Counted from the stretch's first letter, positions 1 to 8,741 are shown. The stretch: 64,000 bases of DNA from Pontibacter harenae (GCF_020907245.1 NZ_JAJJWH010000002.1:1-64000); one strand, 5' to 3'. A program made the numbers and translations. Notes: generated by a model not told the origin, from the sequence alone.

Positions 1-578
1 TAGGTTTATACGAACTAAGAACCTTAAGTTGACGGCATTGCGCGTTACTCCCCCTTCTACTCTATTATTAATTGCACCAAACGCTCACCATAACACCTTG
101 CATATTCTGCCTTACGGATCAACATCTATTAGGTTGCAAAAAAATTATTTTTTTAGATAAAACCATTTAGTAATACCTCAACACACCTAATTGCTTAGCT
201 AGCAACTTTTTTTAGAACATCATTTCAGAGAACTAGGTGCTTAGCACTTGATGTAATATTGTTTCTTTCATCTGTTGCTTTTTGGACATGTAAGGATTGG
301 CAACGACTAGTTCTTATACCAACAAATTTTTACAGAATTACTTTTTTAAGTAATCCTACAATATGAAATTTTTGAAAGAAAAATTTTGAACAGAATTTTT
401 ATTGACTCATTTAAATTGTACTTATCTTTTAAAATAATATGTTAAAACACTAATCCACGTACTGAGCAGCTACTACATACACGCTGTGTTTAGAGTGAGG
501 ACTCTGATTCGCTTTTTACATCCTAAATAATTCTCTCCCTTTCTTCAAAAGAGAATTAAGATTTTCATATGAATAAGG
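1..578. other. AT-rich region without a recognisable gene
   Basis: I see no convincing reading frame, RNA gene or strong terminator here. The stretch is AT-rich with long A and T runs. Together with the relic at 579-761 and the following short spacer it forms an 877-base leader before the TonB receptor. Confidence 0.5.
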
Positions 579-761
579 CTATTCCCGAAGCTTCATCTGT
601 GCTTGTAGCAAAACCCCATAGTCGGCAAAAATTTTTAATAGTTTGTCGATTATATCTCTGGATTGGTTGGTTTTAAACTCCAGTTCATCTAATGTCAGAA
701 AAGGCCGAGCAACCATCCCCCACCAGAAAGCATCATAATGGTAAAAGTCAGGCAGATATGT
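579..761 (-). pseudogene. Possible relic of a protein-coding gene (about 60 codons)
   Basis: Reading the minus strand from the TAA at 764-762 gives 60 open codons ending at a TAG (581-579). The conceptual peptide has the composition of a real globular protein: it starts with aromatic residues (DFYHYDAFWWG), then an acidic, Leu-rich helical part (LTLDELEF) and a second helix (DIIDKLLKIFADYG). No ATG is available near the beginning of the open stretch; the first is codon 16 at 716, which would leave 45 residues. I do not recognise the family. It may be the C-terminal remnant of a decayed gene or chance. Confidence is low because the piece is short. Confidence 0.3.
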
Positions 762-877
762 TTAACAGCACTTAAATTTTTTAGACTTACATATATAAGC
801 AACGCATTAGCCTACACAGTAAAACCATGAAAATAAATCCGATGCCTAATTCTACCACTCATTCACAAAATAAAACC

Positions 878-3316
878 ATGAAAAACCTATACCATTTCCT
901 CCTCAGCATAATTTTCCTATCTGTTTCCATGCAAGCTGCTTCTGCGCAGTCAGATCCTATGCTAACAGGTATCATAGTAGACGATAAAGCCCAGGGCGTG
1001 GGCTTTGCCAACATTGCTGTGTTAGATGCCAGTACTAAAAATGTGGTAACAGGCACTATAGCAGACATAGACGGCAAGTTTGAGTTAAAAGCACTGCCAA
1101 AAGGTAACTACCTGCTCAGCCTAACAGGTCTCGGCTATTTACCTACGCAAACAGAGGCTTTTGTAGTAGATGATCTTTCCTTTAAGAAAGACTTTGGCAA
1201 ACTCATGCTAATGCCAGACGTGAAAACACTAAAAGAAGTGACTGTGCAGACAATGCGCCCTACCATTGTAAACGAAGCCGATAAAATGGTGGTGAGCGTG
1301 GAAGGCACTGCGCTAGCCTCTGGTAGCACAGCCTTCGAAGTGCTGGCCAAATCGCCTGGCGTTTGGGTAGACCAGGATGGGAATATTCAGCTAAATGGTA
1401 AAGCAGGTGTGCAAGTTATGATTAACGGAAGGCCATCCTACCTATCAGGTAAGGACCTTCAGAACCTGCTGCAAGGCATGTCCGCTGAAAACCTGAAAGA
1501 CCTGGAGATCATCACGAATCCTTCTTCCAAGTATGATGCGGAGGGAGCATCTGGCATCATTAACATCAACCTGAAGAAGAACACCTTGTTTGGCATGAAT
1601 GGCAGTGCTTATGCTGGTTACCAATATAACAAGTTAAGTTCTTACAATGCAGGAGCCGACATTAGCCACAAGAAAGGCAAGTGGAATTCATTTGGCAACT
1701 TGGACATGGCCAAACGGATGAACTACCGCGACATGACGATGGACAGAATCTTAAACGTTGATAACGGGAAAGTCTACCTCGAACAGGAAAGCTATGAAGA
1801 AGTTGAGCGTTATACTCCGAGCCTGCGCCTTGGAACAGACTATGATATAAACGATAAACATAGCATAGGTGCTGTGGCAAGGCTTAGCTATACCGACTAT
1901 AACAATTTCTTTTTAACAGACTCTTACTTAAGAGATGGCAACGCAGCCAACGATTTATACATAGATGCCAACAACGCATCAGAAAGTGCTACTACAAATG
2001 GCACCTTTAATCTGCACTACACTGGTAAGCTAGATACAGTTGGAACCACACTATCTGCCGATCTGGATTATGCCCAGGTAAACAGCAAAGAACACTATAA
2101 TTTTCTGAATACTATAGATAGCCTTGGTAACAACGCTCCTACTCAGCGTATGCTGCTCAAAAGCAACAACCCAAACAGATACAGCATTTATGCTGCTAAA
2201 ACCGATTTTACCACTGCCGTAGGCAAAAAGAGTAAACTTGAAGTAGGTTTAAAAGCCAGCTATGTTGTCTCTGATAATGAACTACGCTTCTACAAATCGT
2301 CGGACGGTATAGATGTACTGGACCCTACAAGAAGCAACCACTTTATTTACAAAGAAAATATTTATGCCGCCTATACCAGCTTCTCAACCAAATTCGGGGA
2401 AAACTGGAGCCTGAAAGCTGGTTTGCGAGCAGAACAAACTGAATCTAGAGGAAGATCGGTTACCCTTAACCAAGAAACCAAAAGAAGTTACCTGGACCTT
2501 TTCCCTACTTTCTTTCTACAGCAAAAAGTAAGCGATAACTACCAGCTCAGCTATAAGTATAGCCGAAGGATTAACCGTCCTTACTACGAGTCCCTGAACC
2601 CGTTTATCTTTTTCCTCGACCCCTATACTTGGTCACAGGGCAACCCTTACCTGAGGCCACAGTACACAAACAATTTTGAAGTGACTCAGACTATAAAGCA
2701 AAGTTATAATCTGGTATTGGGCTATGCTGTTACAAAAGGCTTTATGGCCGAGGTGCCCACCTACAACAGCGAGGACAATACAACGGTGTTTCAGCAGCAA
2801 AACGTTGACGAAATGATAAATGCCAGCGCCACTTTGGTAGCACCAGTAAGCATTTCAGACAAATGGCAGATGAATAATACGGTTACTTCTTATTACCAGA
2901 AGTTCACAAAAGTTATAGATGATCAACCTGTACTAAATGAACAGTTTGCAGTTGTAGCACAATCTAATCAGAACATCCAACTCCCACACGGTATCAAAAT
3001 GGAAGTGAATGCTGGCTATCAAAGTCCTACGGTTTACGGCTTGTATACTGTGGGTGACCAGTGGTGGGTTGATGCAGGTTTTAAAAAGTCTTTCATGAAC
3101 GACAAGCTGGACCTGACGCTCAATTTCACCGATATATTCAGAAGCCGTTTGTTATTTGTAGAGACTGTACTTGACGGAAATGTAAACTCTATAAACCAAT
3201 ACCAAGGAGCACAAGGCGTAAGGCTGAATCTGCGCTACAGATTCAGCAAAGGCAAAGAGTTTACAACCAAAAAACGGAATGTTAACCTCGAAGAGCTAGA
3301 CCGTACAGGTAATTAA
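878..3316 (+). CDS. TonB-dependent receptor-like outer membrane beta-barrel protein
   Basis: An outer membrane protein of the outer-membrane-beta-barrel (OMP_b-brl_3-like) group. An ATG exists at 827, but the ATG at 878 is preferred because it begins directly with a Sec signal peptide (MKNLYHFLLSIIF, cleavage after the SAQ at about residue 24). Order in the 812-residue product: a carboxypeptidase-regulatory-like beta-sandwich (about 28-110, with the typical DIDGKFEL turn), a plug-like domain (about 120-235, with NGKAGVQVMINGRP and GASGIININ), then a long barrel rich in aromatic strands. The C-terminus does not end in Phe or Trp. There is no SusD-like partner, so the ligand cannot be told. A strong hairpin follows the stop, so it is probably monocistronic. 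Confidence 0.85.
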   Translation: MKNLYHFLLSIIFLSVSMQAASAQSDPMLTGIIVDDKAQGVGFANIAVLDASTKNVVTGTIADIDGKFELKALPKGNYLLSLTGLGYLPTQTEAFVVDDLSFKKDFGKLMLMPDVKTLKEVTVQTMRPTIVNEADKMVVSVEGTALASGSTAFEVLAKSPGVWVDQDGNIQLNGKAGVQVMINGRPSYLSGKDLQNLLQGMSAENLKDLEIITNPSSKYDAEGASGIININLKKNTLFGMNGSAYAGYQYNKLSSYNAGADISHKKGKWNSFGNLDMAKRMNYRDMTMDRILNVDNGKVYLEQESYEEVERYTPSLRLGTDYDINDKHSIGAVARLSYTDYNNFFLTDSYLRDGNAANDLYIDANNASESATTNGTFNLHYTGKLDTVGTTLSADLDYAQVNSKEHYNFLNTIDSLGNNAPTQRMLLKSNNPNRYSIYAAKTDFTTAVGKKSKLEVGLKASYVVSDNELRFYKSSDGIDVLDPTRSNHFIYKENIYAAYTSFSTKFGENWSLKAGLRAEQTESRGRSVTLNQETKRSYLDLFPTFFLQQKVSDNYQLSYKYSRRINRPYYESLNPFIFFLDPYTWSQGNPYLRPQYTNNFEVTQTIKQSYNLVLGYAVTKGFMAEVPTYNSEDNTTVFQQQNVDEMINASATLVAPVSISDKWQMNNTVTSYYQKFTKVIDDQPVLNEQFAVVAQSNQNIQLPHGIKMEVNAGYQSPTVYGLYTVGDQWWVDAGFKKSFMNDKLDLTLNFTDIFRSRLLFVETVLDGNVNSINQYQGAQGVRLNLRYRFSKGKEFTTKKRNVNLEELDRTGN

Positions 3317-3332
3317 AAACTTTAAATTTAAA

Positions 3333-3379
3333 ATACAAAGAAGCCCTTGCTACAGCGTGTAGCAGGGGCTTCTTTGTAT
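3333..3379 (+). terminator. Rho-independent terminator after the TonB-receptor-like gene
   Basis: Two 22-base arms (3333-3354 and 3358-3379) pair around a GCG loop; the core pairs AAGCCC with GGGCTT. It lies 17 bases after the stop and ends in a T-rich arm. Confidence 0.85.
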
Positions 3380-3496
3380 AAATCAGGAGCTAATATCTGT
3401 TCTGACAAATGACAAATGTCAGTATGTAAAAGAAGGTTCATCATCTGGAACCAAATGCTTGTAGCCGTACTTTGTAAGGTTATAGAGTTTAGTTTT

Positions 3497-4588
3497 ATGC
3501 AACATAAGAATTTAGATAAACCCATAGTGCTGTGGCTGCTCAGCAGTGTGCTGCTCATCCTGGCAATGGTGGTTATTGGTGGAATAACAAGGCTGACGGG
3601 TTCAGGCCTTTCAATAGTGGAATGGAACGTTATTTCTGGAACCCTGCCTCCGCTTTCCGAAGCTGAATGGCTGATTACGTTTCAGAAATACCAACAGTTT
3701 CCTGAATACCAGAAGCTCAATACCACCATGACTCTTTCTGGATTCAAACAGATTTTTTGGTGGGAATACCTGCATCGGCTTCTAGGGAGAGCCATCGGTG
3801 TGGTATTTATACTGCCATTCCTGTACTTTCTGGCTAAAAGAAGAATTGCGCCGTGGTTGTTTAAAAGGCTCCTGTTTATACTGCTGCTAGGGGCAACCCA
3901 AGGGCTGATGGGTTGGCTTATGGTAAAAAGCGGCCTGGTAGATATGCCGCATGTGAGCCACTACAGACTAGCTGCGCACCTGTGCTTGGCACTTGCGCTT
4001 ATCTCCACCATCCTTTGGACAGTGGCAGACGTGGTGCAGCTAAGGCCTAAGCAAAACGGCTCAACTCCAAAACTACAAATGCTTTCGAAGCTAGTGCTGG
4101 CTCTGCTCCTGCTGCAGATTATACTAGGAGCTTTTGTGGCTGGCCTGAAAGCTGGTTTCTACTACAACACCTATCCACTTATGAATGGCGAAATTTTCCC
4201 TTCGCAACTGTGGCCTTACCTTAGCTGGACAAGCCTATGGTCTCATGGCACCGTTGTGCAGTTTTTGCACCGCTGGATAGCTATTGTAGCCTTTGCAGCT
4301 ATCGTGCATTTATGGCGGGTTTCGAGGCGTGGTAATCTTAACTACTATAGCCAAAACCTGATCACGCTGTTGCTGCTTACCACGCTCTTGCAGGTTGCAT
4401 TGGGTATCACAACCTTAATGCTGGCGGTTCCTCTGGCTTTAGGAGTGCTACACCAGGTGGTGGCGTTTGTGCTTTTCTCAGTAGCTGTGTTGGCAACGCA
4501 TAGCCTACGAAATAAGAATGTACAAAAAACACCTGATCCACTCTCTGCATTCCATAATCAACAGGAGAGGCAGGTGGCAATAAGGTAA
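3497..4588 (+). CDS. ctaA: Haem A synthase (COX15/CtaA family)
   Basis: Converts haem O to haem A for cytochrome oxidase, in the cytoplasmic membrane. The frame is open from 3416, but the ATG at 3497 fits best: the protein then begins MQHKNLDKPIVLW, immediately before TM1, and a TA-rich TTTG-type -7 box lies just upstream (about 3468). The 363-residue product has about eight membrane segments. Visible motifs are GGITRLTGSGLS in the first loop, the Glu and His of WWEYLHRLLGR, HYRLAAHL, FLHRW and LHQVV, which supply the haem-ligand histidines expected in the family. It stands alone: no cta/cox genes or haem O synthase adjoin it in this window. A shared hairpin follows. Confidence 0.93.
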   Translation: MQHKNLDKPIVLWLLSSVLLILAMVVIGGITRLTGSGLSIVEWNVISGTLPPLSEAEWLITFQKYQQFPEYQKLNTTMTLSGFKQIFWWEYLHRLLGRAIGVVFILPFLYFLAKRRIAPWLFKRLLFILLLGATQGLMGWLMVKSGLVDMPHVSHYRLAAHLCLALALISTILWTVADVVQLRPKQNGSTPKLQMLSKLVLALLLLQIILGAFVAGLKAGFYYNTYPLMNGEIFPSQLWPYLSWTSLWSHGTVVQFLHRWIAIVAFAAIVHLWRVSRRGNLNYYSQNLITLLLLTTLLQVALGITTLMLAVPLALGVLHQVVAFVLFSVAVLATHSLRNKNVQKTPDPLSAFHNQQERQVAIR

Positions 4589-4590
4589 TC

Positions 4591-4628
4591 AAATCGGCAG
4601 TTGCTTTCAAGAAAGCAACTGCCGATTT
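4591..4628. terminator. Bidirectional terminator between ctaA and the thioesterase gene
   Basis: Perfect 18-base arms at 4591-4608 and 4611-4628 with an AA loop. The arms start and end in A/T runs, so it can act in both directions between the convergent genes. Confidence 0.88.
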
Positions 4629-4630
4629 AT

Positions 4631-5068
4631 TTAGGCCGAGAGCTCTTCGTAGTCTTTGCTCTTTGTCAAGTGCGAAAACTTCTCAGCTAGATCTTCAGGT
4701 AATTGTGCCAGCTTTCTTTTTACAATGTCTATCCAGGCACCGTCAACGTTTACAACAGCGGCCTTTACGCCATCACCTCTGTAAATTTCGTGCCTGATAG
4801 ACCAGCGGGAACCATCAGGCCTGCTTTTGGTTAGCTCCAGCGTCACTTTTATGTTATCGTTAATTCCTACTTCGCGCAGATATACCAACTCCTCCCGAAA
4901 CAGGATTGGTCCGATCTGCAGTTTCTGGAAAACTTTAAAATCAAGCCCCAAGCTATCCAGTACAGCAATACGCGCTTGAGCGGCAAAGTCGGCATAGGCA
5001 GAATGACGAAGGTGCATGTTCGCATCCAAGTGCGACCACATCACCTTGCCTTCATAAGTGTTGTTCAT
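4631..5068 (-). CDS. Acyl-CoA thioesterase, hotdog fold (4HBT family)
   Basis: A 145-residue single hotdog domain of the 4-hydroxybenzoyl-CoA thioesterase-like superfamily, likely hydrolysing an acyl-CoA in the cytoplasm. The N-terminal signature is HLDANMHLRHSAYADF, with Asp and His/Asn-like positions matching the active-site loop of the YbgC/FadM-like group; the central helix (ARIAVLDSLGL) and the long beta-sheet (VYLREVGINDNIKVTLEL) follow. Length is normal. It converges with ctaA. The substrate cannot be deduced from sequence. Confidence 0.8.
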   Translation of the reverse strand: MNNTYEGKVMWSHLDANMHLRHSAYADFAAQARIAVLDSLGLDFKVFQKLQIGPILFREELVYLREVGINDNIKVTLELTKSRPDGSRWSIRHEIYRGDGVKAAVVNVDGAWIDIVKRKLAQLPEDLAEKFSHLTKSKDYEELSA

Positions 5069-5122
5069 AGTGTTTATTTATGTTATCTAATTTAACTTTT
5101 AGGATTTTGAAGCATATTTGCA

Positions 5123-5560
5123 TTAAACACCTATATCCTCATTCCACAGGCTTGGCTTTTCCTTTATAAACTGCTGCATCAGGTTATAGCACTCTTCGCT
5201 GTCCACCACCTGCACATCTACACCTCTTGATTTCAGCAGTTCCTCCTCACCCAAAAATGTTTTATTTTCACCAATTACAACTCTCGGTATTCCATAAAGC
5301 AGCATAGTTCCAGAGCACATCGGGCAGGGAGAAAGAGTCGTGTACATCGTGCATTCCTGGTACACTGAGGCTGGCTGGCGTCCCGCATTTTCCAAGGCAT
5401 CCATTTCACCGTGCAGCACTACGCTTCCTTCCTGCACACGCTTGTTATGGCCTCTGCCAATTATTTTGCCCTTGTGAACCAGCACCGATCCAATCGGAAT
5501 CCCTCCTTCTTCGTAACCTTTTCTTGCCTCCTCTATGGCAACTTGCATAAATTCATCCAT
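5123..5560 (-). CDS. Cytosine deaminase of the fungal (Fcy1) type
   Basis: A zinc-dependent deaminase expected to turn cytosine into uracil for pyrimidine salvage. The frame is open to 5641, but the ATG at 5560 gives a 145-residue protein that starts where family members do. Counting from there, His50-Gly-Glu52 and Pro-Cys79-x2-Cys82 supply zinc ligands and the proton-shuttle Glu. Asn39 in GRGHNKR and Asp142 in the C-terminal EDIG correspond to yeast substrate-binding residues Asn51 and Asp155. The sequence resembles yeast Fcy1 over its whole length as I remember it (VPIG-like N-terminus, LENxGR, YTTLSPC, VVGEN-like, FIxExP, WxEDIG). This distinguishes it from TadA and guanine deaminase, which lack the last block, and from unrelated E. 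coli CodA. Confidence 0.82.
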   Translation of the reverse strand: MDEFMQVAIEEARKGYEEGGIPIGSVLVHKGKIIGRGHNKRVQEGSVVLHGEMDALENAGRQPASVYQECTMYTTLSPCPMCSGTMLLYGIPRVVIGENKTFLGEEELLKSRGVDVQVVDSEECYNLMQQFIKEKPSLWNEDIGV

Positions 5561-5755
5561 ATCTGTTTTTTCTTTAAAAGCTTGAAGTTTAGGTCTAGAA
5601 GATAATATACAGATTTCTAAGCAGAGAAGGTACAGGTTCAAGATACATATATAGACATTCTGTATCGCAAAAGCCTCAATTACCTGAAAATGAAGCCCTA
5701 GTTTAACAAATTATTTCTGTGGTTTATAAAAAGCCATCATCTATAGCTTATCAGG

Positions 5756-6472
5756 TTACCGAGAAACCTTTGATTTTATCTTGCTTACTTTACCCACTTT
5801 AGGTTTCAATTTAGCTAGAAAAACAACCAGAATGACACTGAAAGCAATGATTGGAAGCCTTAGGTAAAGCATGCTTTCAAGGTTGCTCAGGTACATGGTG
5901 TGAATGTTGGTAACAGCTGTAAAAAAGCCACTGCCCTGCTCGTTAAAGACATGGTGCTGTATAAAATACCAACCCCAGTGCAAACCAATCGGTAAAGCCA
6001 GAGAACCCGTTCTGGAGTAGGCATAGGCAAGCATCAGTCCCCACAGCCCCATGTAAAACAACACCCATAGCATCAGTAAAGGATTGCCGAACACACCAAA
6101 GCTAAACCAGTGATACATACCAAAGGCAACCGCACTGAGCATGTTTGCTTTTCTATCCCCTAGAAGTGTGATGGCTTTATAAAGCAAGTAGCCTCTAAAC
6201 AAAAGCTCTTCGTAGAAGACAGTTTGGAAGCTGTTGAACAAGTCACGAAAGACAATGGAATTAAGCATACTTTCATTTGGCAACCACACAAATTGCGCGA
6301 CAAAGGCAAGCAGCAGTGCTAGTAATATTGCCAAGAAAGCCGTCACTAAGAAACCTAGTAAAATCTCAAAACCTCTTTCTACTGTAGGAGAAAGCCCTAG
6401 GACACGCAGGTTCTTCTTCTCCAGCCGAAGCAAAAGCCAGGAAGCGAGCAGTAGTAGGAAGTTTCCAATCAT
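5756..6472 (-). CDS. CPBP-family intramembrane metalloprotease (CAAX protease-like)
   Basis: A polytopic membrane protein of 238 residues with the ABI/CPBP signature: Glu-Glu-x3-Arg in EELLFRGY (about residues 80-87), a His in MYHWFSFG and a second His in LHWGWYF. The family includes prenyl-CAAX-like proteases and many bacterial members of unknown role. The N-terminus is odd: in the same frame upstream of the first ATG there are 13 hydrophobic codons (ending ATISFIAP) bounded by a TAA, with no ATG, GTG or TTG among them. The first membrane helix may therefore be shortened, or a start has been lost. The family assignment is secure, the substrate unknown. Confidence 0.82.
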   Translation of the reverse strand: MIGNFLLLLASWLLLRLEKKNLRVLGLSPTVERGFEILLGFLVTAFLAILLALLLAFVAQFVWLPNESMLNSIVFRDLFNSFQTVFYEELLFRGYLLYKAITLLGDRKANMLSAVAFGMYHWFSFGVFGNPLLMLWVLFYMGLWGLMLAYAYSRTGSLALPIGLHWGWYFIQHHVFNEQGSGFFTAVTNIHTMYLSNLESMLYLRLPIIAFSVILVVFLAKLKPKVGKVSKIKSKVSR

Positions 6473-6624
6473 GGGTGCTATGAATGATATTGTGGCAGCA
6501 GCTAGTACCCTTTAAGTAAAACAAAAATTCAGTTTACTCCTACTCTTTCATCCCCTAGTTAAATCTCTTTCCAAAATAAGCATATCTTAATACAACCTAT
6601 AACAGTATGAGAAGGAACTGAAAA

Positions 6625-6888
6625 ATGTTTAGACAAATGAAGCAACGTGAAGTAACAGACGAAAATGCTACAACTTGGGTTTGTGTGCAGGCCTATAGTG
6701 GTGGTTTAGGAGGTGAGAAAACAAAAGATCAGGCTGAGAAATTAACTGAAGATACGGATGGCAAAGTACCTGTAGTTTGCACACCAGATGGTGGCGCGCA
6801 AAGCATCAGGCTAAAGCTGCCAAAAAACTGGCTGGAAGAACTGAACGACGACAGTCTGCTGAGGGCGATTTCCGCCGCTAAAGATTAA
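6625..6888 (+). CDS. Small conserved-looking protein of unknown function
   Basis: An 87-residue soluble protein without a signal peptide. It has a central Gly-rich part (AYSGGLGGEK), a beta-like stretch (VPVVCTPDGGAQSIRLKLP) and a helical C-terminus. I do not recognise the family. The codon use resembles its neighbours and it sits clear of other genes, so it is likely real. It converges with the gene ending at 6975; an interleaved repeat structure lies between them. Confidence 0.6.
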   Translation: MFRQMKQREVTDENATTWVCVQAYSGGLGGEKTKDQAEKLTEDTDGKVPVVCTPDGGAQSIRLKLPKNWLEELNDDSLLRAISAAKD

Positions 6889-6912
6889 CCATTTTGAAGA
6901 ATAGTCTACAAC

Positions 6913-6969
6913 TTCTGCTGTATAGCTCGCAGCAAAGTTCTTCTTCGTAAACAGCAGAATTTACTGCGA
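6913..6969. repeat. Interleaved inverted repeats (pseudoknot-like) between convergent genes
   Basis: TTCTGCTGT at 6913-6921 is complementary to ACAGCAGAA at 6951-6959. TCGCAGCAAA at 6927-6936 is complementary with one mismatch to TTTACTGCGA at 6960-6969. The order A-B-A'-B' is that of an H-type pseudoknot rather than of nested hairpins. It occupies the spot where the other convergent pairs have a simple terminator. Confidence 0.45.
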
Positions 6970-6974
6970 ACTGT

Positions 6975-7520
6975 TTAGTCATGAGGTTTATTTATGTAGT
7001 CATAGAATAAACCCGCCGCAATGGCATAAACGCTGTGATGGAATACATCCGTCGCTATTTGCTTAGGTGTCCAGTTAGTTATAGGCTCTGAAGCATTGGC
7101 CGCAGGTAGTATAACCTGAGCAGCACCCCATACGGCTGCAAAATGTATTGCTGTGGCAGGGCATCCCGTAACGCCAGCAACGGAAAGTAATCCGCGGGGC
7201 ATACCCCATGAAGTGCCGTACTGCCAGTGTATCATTTGCGTAAAGCGAGCAGTATGCTCCTCTTTTACTTCTTTGTTTGTTTTGTCAGGCGCAACAGGTT
7301 CGCCCTTCAATTCTGAAGCTTCCTCTTTATCGCTTGGTACAACTCCTAGTACCTGCCCAGCTACCGTTGCTGGAGATGAACTTTGCTGTCGCTTCGTAAG
7401 CTGCATCTCGATCATCTGTGAAATTGTAATGGCTGCCGTGCCCACTAGTCCTGCCAGTATACCTTTCCCGATGGCATCTCCTACTGTAGCCAATGCCTGC
7501 TGTACTTTGTCGTTTTTCAT
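6975..7520 (-). CDS. Membrane protein of unknown function
   Basis: A 181-residue protein with a Gly/Ala-rich hydrophobic segment near the N-terminus (GKGILAGLVGTAAITISQM, about 18-37), a charged middle (about 60-92, rich in Lys and Glu) and two more hydrophobic segments (about 108-140 and 160-175). It resembles YagU/DUF1440-like inner membrane proteins in pattern, but I cannot be sure of that. Conserved-looking features are the QYGTSWGMPRG block and FHHSVYAIAAG near the end. It lies among other small proteins that could belong to a general stress set, which is only a guess from context. Confidence 0.6.
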   Translation of the reverse strand: MKNDKVQQALATVGDAIGKGILAGLVGTAAITISQMIEMQLTKRQQSSSPATVAGQVLGVVPSDKEEASELKGEPVAPDKTNKEVKEEHTARFTQMIHWQYGTSWGMPRGLLSVAGVTGCPATAIHFAAVWGAAQVILPAANASEPITNWTPKQIATDVFHHSVYAIAAGLFYDYINKPHD

Positions 7521-7716
7521 AGCTTATTTTGGATGAAGCAGTGTTAGTTGCCGCTGCTATATGTTATACATATTCAATCTTATACGGCAGTCCCTTAGCT
7601 TGTGGTTCTCCTTCCTCAGGTTAAACCTAAGAATCTCTTAACGCTATTCATAAAAGTTGGCAGACACTAAAGCAGGTTTTAGATTTTATATTCAGAAGGA
7701 AATACATATAGCGCAA

Positions 7717-7992
7717 CTATTTGCCTATATCACATTTAAAGTACACTTCATCATAACCTGGCGCAGGCTTATCATCAATTCTGGCAATTCTGTCCAGCCT
7801 TATTTCTTCGCCTGTGGTAAGCACCAAATACTCCTCCTCTTCTTTTGTTACCAGCTCTTTTAAAGTAGCATGTCTGGTAAAAAACTCGTTTATGTCGCTG
7901 AAGAACTGGATACGTGCTGCGGCTCGTTTGGCTGCCAAGGCCTTTAGTTCTTCATGAAAAGTAGTATCAATTGGTTTATAGGAAGTGCTCAT
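7717..7992 (-). CDS. Rof-like (Rho-binding antiterminator-type) small protein
   Basis: A 91-residue cytoplasmic protein. It begins YKPIDTTFHEELKAL and ends with TTGEEIRLDRIARIDDK, the layout of Rof/YaeO proteins (Tyr-x-Pro-Ile, a helix with Glu/Leu, then beta strands closing on a Gly-Glu-x-Ile-Arg-Leu-Asp motif). Known Rof binds Rho and inhibits termination. The resemblance is from memory and rests on the two ends; the middle (FFSDINEFFTRHATLKELV) is divergent. It could instead be another Sm-like small protein. It is divergent from the DUF4126 gene at 8162. Confidence 0.55.
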   Translation of the reverse strand: MSTSYKPIDTTFHEELKALAAKRAAARIQFFSDINEFFTRHATLKELVTKEEEEYLVLTTGEEIRLDRIARIDDKPAPGYDEVYFKCDIGK

Positions 7993-8161
7993 GTGTCAGA
8001 GTCTTTTATTTCTTAATTTCAAAATATTATCCTGGTGCTTATACGTGACCTACTGCGTATTATGATGCTTCACTTTAAAATAAGGTTTCTTTCTATGCCA
8101 GGTATACCTACAGAACAAAGGAAACTTTTAACGTATACAGGTATAGCTAAACAAGTATACT

Positions 8162-8647
8162 ATGAAAACAAATATAAAAAATTATCAATGGAAGGCGCTT
8201 GGATTAGGCGCAGTGGCAGGTATGCGATCTTTGACAGCACCCGCTATTCTAAGTCATCAGCTAAGCTTGGCTCCAGCTGGTGGATTGCAGAACAGCCCGC
8301 TTAAATATTTACAAAAAGGACCCGTTGCTACGGGGCTTAAACTTTTGGCTGCTTCTGAAATGGCAGGAGACAAACTTCCTGATGTTCCTGATAGAATTAC
8401 CTTAGCCCCCATCCTGTTTCGAACCGCAGCAGGTAGTGCAGTAGGTGCAGCCGTGTTTATAGCAAATCAGGATCGTGCGGTTACAGGTGCTGTATTAGGT
8501 GGCCTAGCCGCCATAGCAGCAACATACGGAAGCTTTTACCTGCGCAGGTTTTTAAACAGAAATGTAAAGCTGCCAAATGTTTTGTCTGGTGCAGTAGAAG
8601 ATGCAATTACGATTGGTAGTGGTATAGTTGTGACTAAATTCAGCTAA
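8162..8647 (+). CDS. DUF4126-like membrane protein
   Basis: A 161-residue membrane protein that I assign to the DUF4126 group from its pattern: GAVAGMRSLTAPAILSH at the start, the DKLPDVPDRI motif in the middle, a Gly/Ala-rich helix (AGSAVGAAVFIA), a second one (GAVLGGLAAIAATYGSFYLRR) and a C-terminal AVEDAITIGSGI segment. Function is unknown in the family. The ATG at 8162 precedes a Lys/Asn-rich leader and then the first helix. It converges with the desaturase and shares its terminator. Confidence 0.7.
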   Translation: MKTNIKNYQWKALGLGAVAGMRSLTAPAILSHQLSLAPAGGLQNSPLKYLQKGPVATGLKLLAASEMAGDKLPDVPDRITLAPILFRTAAGSAVGAAVFIANQDRAVTGAVLGGLAAIAATYGSFYLRRFLNRNVKLPNVLSGAVEDAITIGSGIVVTKFS

Positions 8648-8686
8648 AAACCTTCCTCTCCCGATAAACCCAAAATGGTAAAAACT

Positions 8687-8723
8687 ATAAAAGCCGCTAC
8701 AGCAAAACTGTAGCGGCTTTTAT
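8687..8723. terminator. Bidirectional terminator
   Basis: Perfect 16-base arms (8687-8702 and 8708-8723) around a CAAAA loop, with the GC core AGCCGCTACAG, lie between the DUF4126-like gene and the convergent desaturase gene. Confidence 0.88.
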
Positions 8724-8741
8724 GTTGAACAAGGTTTCTCT

